DNA of 18,306 bases from an uncultured Selenomonadales bacterium (GTDB taxonomy: Bacteria; Bacillota; Negativicutes; Selenomonadales; Selenomonadaceae): positions 1 through 18,306 of the forward strand of contig CALFJC010000054.1 of the NCBI GenBank assembly GCA_937877655.1, given 5' to 3'. Below the pieces are notes generated by a model, which was not told the origin of the DNA, did not search any database, and saw only the letters and a program-made list of their open reading frames with translations. Both the position numbers and the translations under genes were made by a program. Positions 1 to 6,765 of this stretch are shown here, in pieces. Position 1 is the first letter of the stretch; each line of letters opens with the position of its first letter.

Positions 1-104
1 ATATTTTGAATCGCGCTTAAAATTTTCAGACACAAAAAAACTCCTCGCCTTGTTGACGGGGAGTTAATTTTTTTTTCAGCCCATTGTCAAAGCCATAATC
101 GCTT
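1..104. repeat. Direct repeat copy 1: duplicated argF 3' tail plus terminator
   Basis: This segment is nearly identical to 199-301. It holds the last nine codons and stop of argF (78-104 on the minus strand, reading AIMALTMG-stop) and the hairpin terminator beyond them. The rest of argF is absent: the bases at 105-198 do not match argF convincingly. The copies differ by a few bases in the hairpin loop side and one T in the T-run. Copy 1 may extend left of the window. It is a partial duplication of the end of the arginine cluster. Confidence 0.85.
34..65 (-). terminator. Duplicated intrinsic terminator (copy 1)
   Basis: This is the second copy of the argF terminator, inside the duplicated tail. 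Arms AACTCC (39-44) and GGAGTT (60-65) pair, and a run of seven A on the plus strand (34-40) gives the T-tract for minus-strand transcripts. The inner stem is poorer than in the copy next to argF, because GACGG replaces GGCAA. It would act as a back-up terminator. Confidence 0.55.
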
Positions 105-198
105 GATTTGCTCCATAAAAATTTGCGCAACCTTTTCCTGAACTCGGACGCTTTGAATCCCGTTAAATATTGCCGCTTGCTTGAGAAAAAGTTTGAAG

Positions 199-301
199 AT
201 ATTTTGAATCGCGCTTAAAATTTTCAGACACAAAAAAACTCCTCGCCTTGTTGGCAAGGAGTTAATTTTTTTTCAGCCCATTGTCAAAGCCATAATCGCT
301 T
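199..301. repeat. Direct repeat copy 2 (the argF-linked original)
   Basis: This is the partner of 1-104, at a period of 198 bp. It covers the true 3' end of argF and its terminator. The 94 bp between the copies (105-198) hold no gene that I recognise. Confidence 0.85.
232..263 (-). terminator. Intrinsic terminator of argF
   Basis: On the minus strand a stem of AACTCCTTGCC pairs with GGCGAGGAGTT around a short AACAA-type loop, followed by seven T. It begins ten bases after the argF stop codon and closes the arginine cluster. Confidence 0.85.
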
Positions 302-1202
302 TTTGTGCGTGAAGACGATTTTCTGCTTCGTCGAAAATTACGGCGGCATTTTCCTCAAAAACTTCGTCAGTAATTTCTTCGCCTCTGTAAGCGGGCAGAC
401 AATGCATGACAATCGCATTTTTGCTTGCGCCGCGCAGAAGATTTTTATTTACTTGATAAGGCGCGAAGATTTTTTTGCGGGCTTCGTGTTCGGCTTCCTG
501 TCCCATGCTCGCCCATGTGTCGGTGATGACAACGTCGGCATCTTTAACGGCTTCGGCTGGATTTTCCGTCCAAGAAAGTTTTGCGGCGGTTTCTTCGGCG
601 TCGGCAAGAGCATTCTCGAAAACTTTTTGATTGGGCTTGTAATCGGCGGGCGTTGCAACAGTAAAAGTCATGCCGACTTTTGCCGCGCCGTAAAGGAGAG
701 AATTCGCCATATTGTCTCCGTCGCCGACATAAGCCGCCTTGAGGGCACGGAAATTTTTTCCTTTATGTTCGCGAACAGTCAAAAGATCGCTGAGCACTTG
801 ACAGGGATGGGATAAATCTGTCAAGCCGTTGATAACGGGAATATCGGCGTACTTCGCGAGCTCCTCGACTTTTTCCTGCTCGAAAGTGCGAATCATAATT
901 CCGTCCAGATAACGCGACAAAACTCTTGCGGTATCTTTAATCGGCTCGCCGCGCCCAAGTTGCAAATCTTTGCTCGACAAAAATAAGCCCGTGCCGCCCA
1001 GTTGGAAAATCCCGACCTCAAATGAAACTCTCGTCCGCGTCGAAGATTTTTCAAAGATCATTCCCAACGTTTTGCCCGCCAAAAGTTTGTGTTCGACGCC
1101 CGCCTTTTGCAGGGCTTTCAACTGCGCCGCCAAGTCCAAAATCTCCGCGACTTCGTCAACGCTTAAATCATGAATCGAAAGTAAATCTTTTCCCTTCAAC
1201 AA
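273..1202 (-). CDS. argF: Ornithine carbamoyltransferase ArgF
   Basis: This enzyme makes citrulline from ornithine and carbamoyl phosphate in the cytoplasm (arginine biosynthesis). The 309 residues match the usual family length. Visible motifs are the carbamoyl-phosphate loop STRTR (54-58), HPCQ (132-135), the ornithine-side SMGQE (233-237) and HCLPAYRG (268-275) with the catalytic Cys. The start is a TTG at 1202 (a second TTG follows at 1199); the GGGAG ribosome binding site at 1218-1214 lies inside the end of argD, whose stop is only six bases upstream, so the two are probably translationally coupled. It is the last gene of the cluster. ArgF is the natural name because argD precedes it; a catabolic ArcB role is unlikely in this context. 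Confidence 0.96.
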   Translation of the reverse strand: MLKGKDLLSIHDLSVDEVAEILDLAAQLKALQKAGVEHKLLAGKTLGMIFEKSSTRTRVSFEVGIFQLGGTGLFLSSKDLQLGRGEPIKDTARVLSRYLDGIMIRTFEQEKVEELAKYADIPVINGLTDLSHPCQVLSDLLTVREHKGKNFRALKAAYVGDGDNMANSLLYGAAKVGMTFTVATPADYKPNQKVFENALADAEETAAKLSWTENPAEAVKDADVVITDTWASMGQEAEHEARKKIFAPYQVNKNLLRGASKNAIVMHCLPAYRGEEITDEVFEENAAVIFDEAENRLHAQKAIMALTMG

Positions 1203-1208
1203 AATTTT

Positions 1209-2405
1209 TCACTCTCCCAAAACATCATCCAAAATTTTTATAACCTCGTCGACTTGCTCATTTGTGATGATAAGCGGCGGGATAAATCTTAAAACCGTGC
1301 CGACAGTGCAATTTATAATCGCGCCGCGCTTCATGCATTCGTTGACGATTTCGACGCCCGATTTTTTCGGCTTGTCGAGTTGTGCGCCGAGAATCAAACC
1401 TTCGCCGCGAATTTCTTTAATCTGCGCGGGATATTTTTTTTGCAAGCCGATAAGTTTTTCCTTGAAATATTTTCCGACTTCCTCAACATGCGCCAAAAAT
1501 TCTTCATCGGGAACTGTATCCAGAACGACATTTGCCGCCGCGCAGGCAAGAGGATTTCCGCCAAAAGTTGTGCCGTGATCTCCGGGCTTGAAAGCTTTTG
1601 CAACTTCTTCCGTGCAAATGAATGCTCCAATCGGAACGCCGCCCGCCAAACCTTTAGCCAATGTGACAATGTCGGGCTTGACGCCGTATTTTTCATAAGC
1701 GAAAAATTTTCCGCTGCGTCCCATCCCCGATTGAATTTCATCGAAGATTAAAAGTGCGCCGTGTTTGTCGCAGAGCTCGCGAACTTTTTTCAGATAATCG
1801 CCCTTCGGAGGATAAACGCCGCCTTCGCCCTGAATCGTCTCCAACATAACCGCGCAGGTTTTGTCAGAAATTTTTTTCTCTAAATCTTCAATGTCGTTGA
1901 AACGAACATAATCGAAACCCGCCGGCAACGGTTCAAAGCCCTTGTGATAATGCGGTTGCCCCGTCGCCGTCAAAGTTGCCAAAGTTCTTCCGTGAAAACT
2001 GTCCCATGCCGTGATAATCTGCGTCTTGTCGGCAGAAATTTTTTTTGCGAATTTGCGGGCAATTTTAATTGCGCCTTCGTTGGCTTCCGCGCCCGAATTG
2101 GCAAAAAAAGCGCGATCAAGCCCGCTGAGTTTAACCAACTTTGCAGCGGCGTCGGCTTGCGGTTGCGTGTAGTAAAGGTTGCTGACGTGAATAACTTTCG
2201 CCGCCTGCTCCGAGATCGCTTTGACGAGCGGCGGATAATTATGTCCCAAAACATTTACGGCAATTCCCGCGAGGAAGTCGATATATTTTTTGCCGTTGAT
2301 GTCATAAAGATATGCGCCTTCGCCGCGCTCCAAAACAATTTTGTAGCGATTGAACACGGGCAGATAATTTTTATCGTCCCGTTCAAAAATTTTTTCTTCA
2401 GTCAA
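1209..2405 (-). CDS. argD: Acetylornithine aminotransferase ArgD
   Basis: This PLP-dependent class III aminotransferase interconverts N-acetylglutamate semialdehyde and N-acetylornithine. Counting from the TTG start, NSGAEANE lies at 103-110, SFHGRT at 136-141, DEIQSGMGR at 222-230 and the Schiff-base lysine in TLAKGLAGG at about 251. I place the start at TTG 2405 (398 residues, MTEEKIFERD) because AAAGGAG sits 8 bases upstream. The GTG at 2414 overlaps that ribosome binding site and would be a poor start. The upstream 83-residue gene stops inside the same ribosome binding site. A decayed second copy lies at 3647-3834. Confidence 0.95.
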   Translation of the reverse strand: MTEEKIFERDDKNYLPVFNRYKIVLERGEGAYLYDINGKKYIDFLAGIAVNVLGHNYPPLVKAISEQAAKVIHVSNLYYTQPQADAAAKLVKLSGLDRAFFANSGAEANEGAIKIARKFAKKISADKTQIITAWDSFHGRTLATLTATGQPHYHKGFEPLPAGFDYVRFNDIEDLEKKISDKTCAVMLETIQGEGGVYPPKGDYLKKVRELCDKHGALLIFDEIQSGMGRSGKFFAYEKYGVKPDIVTLAKGLAGGVPIGAFICTEEVAKAFKPGDHGTTFGGNPLACAAANVVLDTVPDEEFLAHVEEVGKYFKEKLIGLQKKYPAQIKEIRGEGLILGAQLDKPKKSGVEIVNECMKRGAIINCTVGTVLRFIPPLIITNEQVDEVIKILDDVLGE

Positions 2406-2410
2406 ATAAA

Positions 2411-2662
2411 TCACTCCTTTAAAAGTTCCGCAATGTTATCAAGCTCAACAAAATCTCGCCAATCGCCTTCCGATTTTGCCATTTCCATTAATTGAGAAAT
2501 AACCTGCAAGGCGACGGCGCGAATTTCTTTGACGACTGGATATTTCAAATTCAAAAGAAGCGGCAACTCTCGGATTAAAAGTTTAGCGTCAGCGTAAGTC
2601 ATTTTGTTGAGTGAATTTAAAATCGCTCCGAGTGATGCCTCTTCCAAAATTTTTTCCTGCAA
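2411..2662 (-). CDS. Hypothetical 83-residue helical protein
   Basis: I do not recognise this protein. It is short, lacks a signal peptide or membrane segment, and looks fully alpha-helical, with amphipathic stretches rich in Leu, Glu and Lys (for example ELPLLLNLKYPVVKEI). The TTG start at 2662 has only a weak GTAAG-like site in front. It lies in the same reading frame as the glycosyltransferase upstream, separated from that gene's stop by six sense codons, so it could be translated by reinitiation or be a split-off C-terminal part. Its final codons AAAGGAGTGA supply the ribosome binding site of argD. It is probably real because it is compact and wedged between two coupled genes. Confidence 0.6.
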   Translation of the reverse strand: MQEKILEEASLGAILNSLNKMTYADAKLLIRELPLLLNLKYPVVKEIRAVALQVISQLMEMAKSEGDWRDFVELDNIAELLKE

Positions 2663-2680
2663 AAAATTACTTACGGCTCG

Positions 2681-3643
2681 TCAAGTCAACGCAGTTTCCA
2701 AATCAAAAACTTCGCCCGAAGCATATCGCGATAAAATTTCAATCAAAGCTGTTGTCACGCGTTGAATTTTTTCATCATAACTTTCAAGCGAAAAGTTTTC
2801 TGCGCGGGCAATGCGATATTTCAAAATTCCGTCGTCGAAAACTTCATTGCGATTAAAAATCTCAAAAAATCTCATGCTGTAATCGTTGCGCTTTTGGTCG
2901 CATCTGCCGCGCCGCATTTTTTCAAGAAATTCTTCGCGAGATTTTGTGTAATAATGATTCACGACAATTTTCTCCGCCGTCACGGGAAAGTTAAAAGCGT
3001 TGGGAATGTTACCGCTGATAATTTTTCCGTTTTCATTTACGGGCTGAAACGATTCAAAATATCTGGCACAATGGGGATTGTAAATGAAAAATATTCTGCG
3101 GGGATTGGCGATTGTTTTAATATGAGCATTGCCTACCGGGAAATTGTTCCCTTTAAACTGAATTACCCAATTCTTTGGAGCATGCCGAGTAAACCTTTCC
3201 AAAACTCCGCGAGAATAATCAGCTTTTTCTTCGCCGTTCGAGCCGAAAAGTTGCCAATTAATTCCGAGAGCCGCCGCCTGTTTGTCGCGTGATAAAATTT
3301 CATCGACAACTTCAACGATACTTTGATTTTTTTTCGGGAAAATGAATTCATCCAGATCTATGAACGCCATATAGCGGCAATGAAATTTAAATCTTTTAAC
3401 GGCGTCGTTGTAAACGGGCATTTGCATAATTTTTCCCGGCGCAGAAAAATAATCGACAAGCCCCGCCTCAACGTAAGGCTTGGCAACTTCGGCTTGGTTG
3501 TCGGTGCTGTCGTTGTCGTAAAGATAAAAATGATCTACGCCCGCCGGCAAATGATAATCCAGCCATTCTTTCAGATAAGGAGCTTCGTTTTTCAAAATTG
3601 CCACAACCGCCAAGTCATGCAGAAATAAATCTTTATCGACCAT
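2681..3643 (-). CDS. Glycosyltransferase, family 92 / Glyco_tranf_2_4-like
   Basis: This is a 320-residue GT-A type glycosyltransferase, probably acting in the cytoplasm on surface polysaccharide or a glycolipid; donor and acceptor cannot be read from sequence. The fold signature is clear: the start AVVAILKNEAPYLKEWLDYH (KNE at 18-20), DNDSTD at 43-48, the metal-binding DLDEF at 96-100 and the family motif NHYYTKS at 228-234. There is no signal peptide or transmembrane helix. The ATG start at 3643 uses GGGAG (3656-3652), a ribosome binding site that is the leftover 3' end of the decayed argD copy. The gene is foreign to arginine biosynthesis and sits between two argD sequences. Confidence 0.85.
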   Translation of the reverse strand: MVDKDLFLHDLAVVAILKNEAPYLKEWLDYHLPAGVDHFYLYDNDSTDNQAEVAKPYVEAGLVDYFSAPGKIMQMPVYNDAVKRFKFHCRYMAFIDLDEFIFPKKNQSIVEVVDEILSRDKQAAALGINWQLFGSNGEEKADYSRGVLERFTRHAPKNWVIQFKGNNFPVGNAHIKTIANPRRIFFIYNPHCARYFESFQPVNENGKIISGNIPNAFNFPVTAEKIVVNHYYTKSREEFLEKMRRGRCDQKRNDYSMRFFEIFNRNEVFDDGILKYRIARAENFSLESYDEKIQRVTTALIEILSRYASGEVFDLETALT

Positions 3644-3646
3644 AAT

Positions 3647-3834
3647 TCACTCTCCCAAAACGTCATCAAAAATTTTTATAACCTCGTCAACCTGCGCGGG
3701 ATATTTTTTTGCAAGCCGATAAGTTTTCCTTGAAATATTTTCCGACTTCCTCGACGAGAGATAAAAATTTTCATCGGGAACTGTATCAAGAACGATATTT
3801 ATCGCCGCGCTCCAAAAATTTTTTCTTCAGTCAA
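3647..3834 (-). pseudogene. argD: Decayed second copy of argD
   Basis: This 188-bp remnant keeps the ordered pieces of argD: the start TTGACTGAAGAAAAAATTTTT (written here as positions 3834 to about 3814), then GGAGCGCGGCG from codons near 27, then the stretch matching intact argD 1423-1537, then the last 16 or so codons ending GATGACGTTTTGGGAGAGTGA (positions about 3669-3647). Three internal deletions separate the pieces, and small indels break the frame, so a stop appears within a dozen codons. Identity to the intact copy is high in the retained blocks. Homology continues slightly upstream to about 3849, where the Sel1 gene ends. Confidence 0.93.
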
Positions 3835-3839
3835 ACAAA

Positions 3840-4856
3840 TCATTCCTTAATTTTATCCGATAAACGTTTACCGAGTTTGTCCAAGTAATAACGAGCTTCA
3901 GTAAAATTTATGTCAATCCCCTTGCCGTTAAGATAAATATCAGCCAATCTGTGAGCCGCTTTCAAGTTGCCGCAATCTGCCGACCGCCGATATAAATCGA
4001 CAGCTTTATCAAAGTTTCGTTCAATGCCGTCTTCGCCATAAAAATAAATCTCGGCAAGCGCGAACAAAGCCTCGTTGTGAAAGTCACAGTAATTGATAAT
4101 TTGTTCATACCACGCAATGGCTTTGTCAATATTTTTTTCGACATCGTTACCCGTGCGATATTTTTCGGCAAGATCGAACAGTACATCAAAAAATTCTTCT
4201 ATATCGTTTATATAGCTGTTCATATTGGCGAACCAACACGCGGCTTTGAAAACATTTTTTTTAACGCCTTCACCGTAAAGATACATGCAACCAAGCTTAA
4301 AGCGTGCTTCATCGTCACCGTAAAGAATCCAACCGGAACGTCCACAAGGCAAAGGAATATTCTGCCCTTCCGCATAGAGATCTTCGGCTGTGGCGCAATA
4401 ATCTCCGCCGTCAAGAGCCAATTCGGCGAGATAATTCACGGCTTTTTCTTCGTCAGGTTTAATGTCGCCTTCACCGTAAAAGTAAATTTCGGCAAGTTCA
4501 AGTTTTGCTTCTCGACTTCCGTGTGCCGCTTCCACTTCGTACCATAAAATTGCTTTTTCTATGTTTTTCTCGACGCCTTGACCGTAACGATACATATCAC
4601 CGAATTGAGCATTTAAGATTATTTCGTCATCGGCATAACCCCTGCTGAAATACTCCGCCGCTTTTGGAAAATTTTCTTGAACTTTAAATCCGTAATAATA
4701 CATTTCGCCAAGCTCTGTGTTTGCCTTATTGCTACCCAAAGCCGCCGCCGAATTCAGCCAACGAAGAGCTTCCTCAACGTTTTCCTCATCGAGATAACAT
4801 TTACCCAATTCGCACATTTCGTCAAGGAGTTCTTTGCGCTTTTCCTTAACGGTCAC
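3840..4856 (-). CDS. Sel1-like repeat protein
   Basis: This 338-residue cytoplasmic protein is built of about seven Sel1-type (TPR-like) helical repeats. Each has the pattern AxxxLGxMYYYGxxVxxNxxKAxxWY, for example LGEMYYYGFKVQENFPKAAEYF, LGCMYLYGEGVKKNVFKAACWF and LAEIYFYGEDGIERNFDKAVDLY. Such proteins act as scaffolds for protein-protein contacts; the partner is unknown. GGAGG at 4868-4864 points to the GTG at 4856, which overlaps the argB stop (GTGA, 4-base overlap). The in-frame TTG at 4862 would sit too close to that site. The gene ends exactly at the upstream edge of the argD remnant, and its last codons (AAGGAATGA) look borrowed from that remnant's upstream sequence. Confidence 0.88.
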   Translation of the reverse strand: MTVKEKRKELLDEMCELGKCYLDEENVEEALRWLNSAAALGSNKANTELGEMYYYGFKVQENFPKAAEYFSRGYADDEIILNAQFGDMYRYGQGVEKNIEKAILWYEVEAAHGSREAKLELAEIYFYGEGDIKPDEEKAVNYLAELALDGGDYCATAEDLYAEGQNIPLPCGRSGWILYGDDEARFKLGCMYLYGEGVKKNVFKAACWFANMNSYINDIEEFFDVLFDLAEKYRTGNDVEKNIDKAIAWYEQIINYCDFHNEALFALAEIYFYGEDGIERNFDKAVDLYRRSADCGNLKAAHRLADIYLNGKGIDINFTEARYYLDKLGKRLSDKIKE

Positions 4857-5863
4857 GGACAAACCTCCGTGCCGAGCCCCGCCGCCGTGAACAGCTCCAA
4901 AATAATCGAGTGCGGAAGTCGTCCGTCGATTATGTAAGCTTTATTCGCGCCTTTATCCAAAGCACGCAAGCACGCCTCGACTTTCGGAATCATGCCGCCG
5001 CCGATAACGCCGCCTTTTATAAATTCTCGCGCTTCAGCCGCTTTCAATGTCGAAATGAAACTGCTCTTGTCTTCAAAATTTTTGTAGACGCCTTCGGTAT
5101 CCGTAAGGAGTAAAAGTTTTTCCGCCCGCAACGCGCCCGCAATGTCCGCCGCCACATAATCCGCATTGATATTGTAACTTTTGCCGTCTTCGCCGACGCC
5201 GATTGGCGCAATAACGGGCACATAACCTTGACTGATTAAATCGTTGACAATCTGAATATTAACCTGTTTAGACTTGCCGACATAGCCGATGTCGACTTTG
5301 GTTTTCTCGCCTTGTTCGTAGACCGTCGCCAATTTTTTTTCTGCGCGAATTAAATCAGCATCCTTGCCGCTTAAGCCGACTGCACGGAGCCCGCGCCGAT
5401 TTAAAAGCGTCACGATCTCCGAATTAATTTTTCCGTCAAGAACCATCTCCGCAATTTCGACAGTTTCTTCATCAGTGACACGCAAGCCGCTTACGAAAGA
5501 ACTTTCCTTGCCGAGTTTTTTTAGGAAGCCCGTAATTTCCGGACCGCCGCCATGAACAATCACGACATTTATTCCAACGAATTTCATCAACGCCACGTCC
5601 TGCATGACGCTTGACTTAAGCTCGTCGTTTATCATCGCGTTGCCGCCGTATTTTATGACAATCGTTTTGCCGTAAAATTCTTGAATGTAGGGCAGTGCCT
5701 CAACCAAAATCGCCGCTCTGTCATTCGCGCTGAAATTTTTCTGCACAGGATTTTTTTTAAGCTCGGAGTTCAATTCCTTTAAAATTTCTTCGTGCATTTC
5801 TTCGGGCAAAAATTTTTTCAAAATCTCCGCCGCCAAATCGAATTGTAAAGTTTCGTCAATCAT
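4853..5863 (-). CDS. argB: Acetylglutamate kinase ArgB
   Basis: This enzyme phosphorylates N-acetylglutamate with ATP, the second step of the acetylated arginine route. It is an amino-acid kinase fold protein with KYGGNAM (71-77), the glycine-rich HGGGPEI (104-110) and SGLRVTD (125-131). At 336 residues it is about 40 longer than most ArgB; the excess is an N-terminal helical segment (1-45). The ATG at 5863 is supported by GGAGG seven bases upstream, while the internal ATG at 5797 has no good site. N-terminal helices are found in arginine-inhibited hexameric ArgB, so feedback inhibition is plausible (inference). The start overlaps the recT stop by 8 bases and the end overlaps the Sel1 gene by 4. 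Confidence 0.95.
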   Translation of the reverse strand: MIDETLQFDLAAEILKKFLPEEMHEEILKELNSELKKNPVQKNFSANDRAAILVEALPYIQEFYGKTIVIKYGGNAMINDELKSSVMQDVALMKFVGINVVIVHGGGPEITGFLKKLGKESSFVSGLRVTDEETVEIAEMVLDGKINSEIVTLLNRRGLRAVGLSGKDADLIRAEKKLATVYEQGEKTKVDIGYVGKSKQVNIQIVNDLISQGYVPVIAPIGVGEDGKSYNINADYVAADIAGALRAEKLLLLTDTEGVYKNFEDKSSFISTLKAAEAREFIKGGVIGGGMIPKVEACLRALDKGANKAYIIDGRLPHSIILELFTAAGLGTEVCP

Positions 5864-6674
5864 TTTTTTCCTCCGTATTTGTTTCGTCCGACTCTTCGGG
5901 CTCGTCGGCTTCGGGCAAATCTATAACGTCGCTGAAGGGCACAACTTTTTCTTCGCCGCGCTCGTTGTCAATGTATCTGAAACCTTCGTCCGTTATGACT
6001 GCTTGGTCGGCTTGCAATGCCGTTGCCAAATCCGCGCTCCGCTGATCAATCGAAATTATTCCGAAATTGCTAAGAAGTTTTTTCAAGACAGTTTTTTTAG
6101 CCATTGCGTCAAAATTCGTCGACCAGACGGAAGTTTTTCTGCCCGAACGCAAATCGTAAGCATAACTCTGCGAATATTTTTCCGCGTGTTGCTGAAGTTC
6201 CGCAATCGTCATGTAGAGAGATTTTTTGAAGCCGTTAAGCAATTCCATATAGGCGACGTAGCCGACGATCTCTTCAGAAATTTTTTCGCCGCGAATTATT
6301 TCGCCCGTCACAAAATCAATTTCCTTTATCTGCCCTTCGCAAACCGCGCCGGAATTCAGCGTCCGATATTGTCCGCTGCGCATTGCCAACTGCACAAAAC
6401 CTTTGAAACCCAGCTGAAATGTCGCATGTCCTTTGTAGGGAACAATGAACGCAAAACCCAAGCTGGGATTTATCGGCAATTTCAAAGCCGCCGCAATTCC
6501 CGCCGCGCTCAAAATCGAATTCGGCGAGCAGTCTTGCAATTTATTGTTGCTCCGAACGATTGTAAGTATCGAAGATATAAAAGAAGGCGCAGATTGGTCG
6601 AGCAACTCTTCAAACCGCCTTTTTATGCCCGCCGAGTTCAAAAGTTGTTGAAGGCTCGGAGTTTCCTGTTTCAT
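5856..6674 (-). CDS. recT: RecT family ssDNA-annealing recombinase
   Basis: RecT proteins anneal complementary single strands and promote strand invasion, usually in phages with a RecE or YqaJ-type exonuclease. This 272-residue protein has the conserved core LPINPSLGFAFIVPY (66-80) and FQLGFKGFVQLAMRSGQY (86-103), and a very acidic C-terminal tail (EADEPEESDETNTEEKND) as in many members. The ATG at 6674 follows GGAAGGAG by 8 bases; a TTG at 6692 would precede that site and is rejected. No exonuclease, SSB or other phage gene is present, so it is an orphan. It is tightly coupled to argB, whose ribosome binding site lies inside the recT end. Confidence 0.9.
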   Translation of the reverse strand: MKQETPSLQQLLNSAGIKRRFEELLDQSAPSFISSILTIVRSNNKLQDCSPNSILSAAGIAAALKLPINPSLGFAFIVPYKGHATFQLGFKGFVQLAMRSGQYRTLNSGAVCEGQIKEIDFVTGEIIRGEKISEEIVGYVAYMELLNGFKKSLYMTIAELQQHAEKYSQSYAYDLRSGRKTSVWSTNFDAMAKKTVLKKLLSNFGIISIDQRSADLATALQADQAVITDEGFRYIDNERGEEKVVPFSDVIDLPEADEPEESDETNTEEKND

Positions 6675-6704
6675 CGAAAATTCTCCTTCCAAAAAATTTT
6701 TCTA

Positions 6705-6733
6705 ATCATAACAAAAAAAAATCCCCGCCGCAA
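6705..6733 (-). promoter_or_regulatory. Possible recT-argB promoter overlapping the terminator
   Basis: On the minus strand, TTGCGG (6733-6728) and TATGAT (6710-6705) are 17 bases apart. The -10 matches 5 of 6 consensus bases, the -35 only 3 of 6. The -35 lies inside the hairpin of the terminator at 6712-6745. The arrangement is repeated exactly upstream of the FAD gene (8268-8296), which raises its credibility. Confidence 0.4.
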
Positions 6734-6745
6734 TTTCCGACGGGG
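6712..6745 (-). terminator. Intrinsic terminator after the FAD oxidoreductase gene
   Basis: The minus-strand stem CCCCGTCG pairs with CGGCGGGG, followed by an unbroken T-run. It lies about 20 bases after the FAD gene stop and upstream of recT, so recT-argB needs readthrough or its own promoter. Confidence 0.85.
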
Positions 6746-6765
6746 TAATTTTTATATTTTTTCTC

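Noticed and set aside
105..198. Heavily diverged argF internal sequence between the two tail copies
   Set aside because: A few short matches to argF codons near the end can be aligned, but not above what I would expect by chance, and the frames do not agree.
303..815. 170-codon plus-strand frame opposite argF
   Set aside because: It is antisense to the conserved argF, has no ribosome binding site and no recognisable domain.
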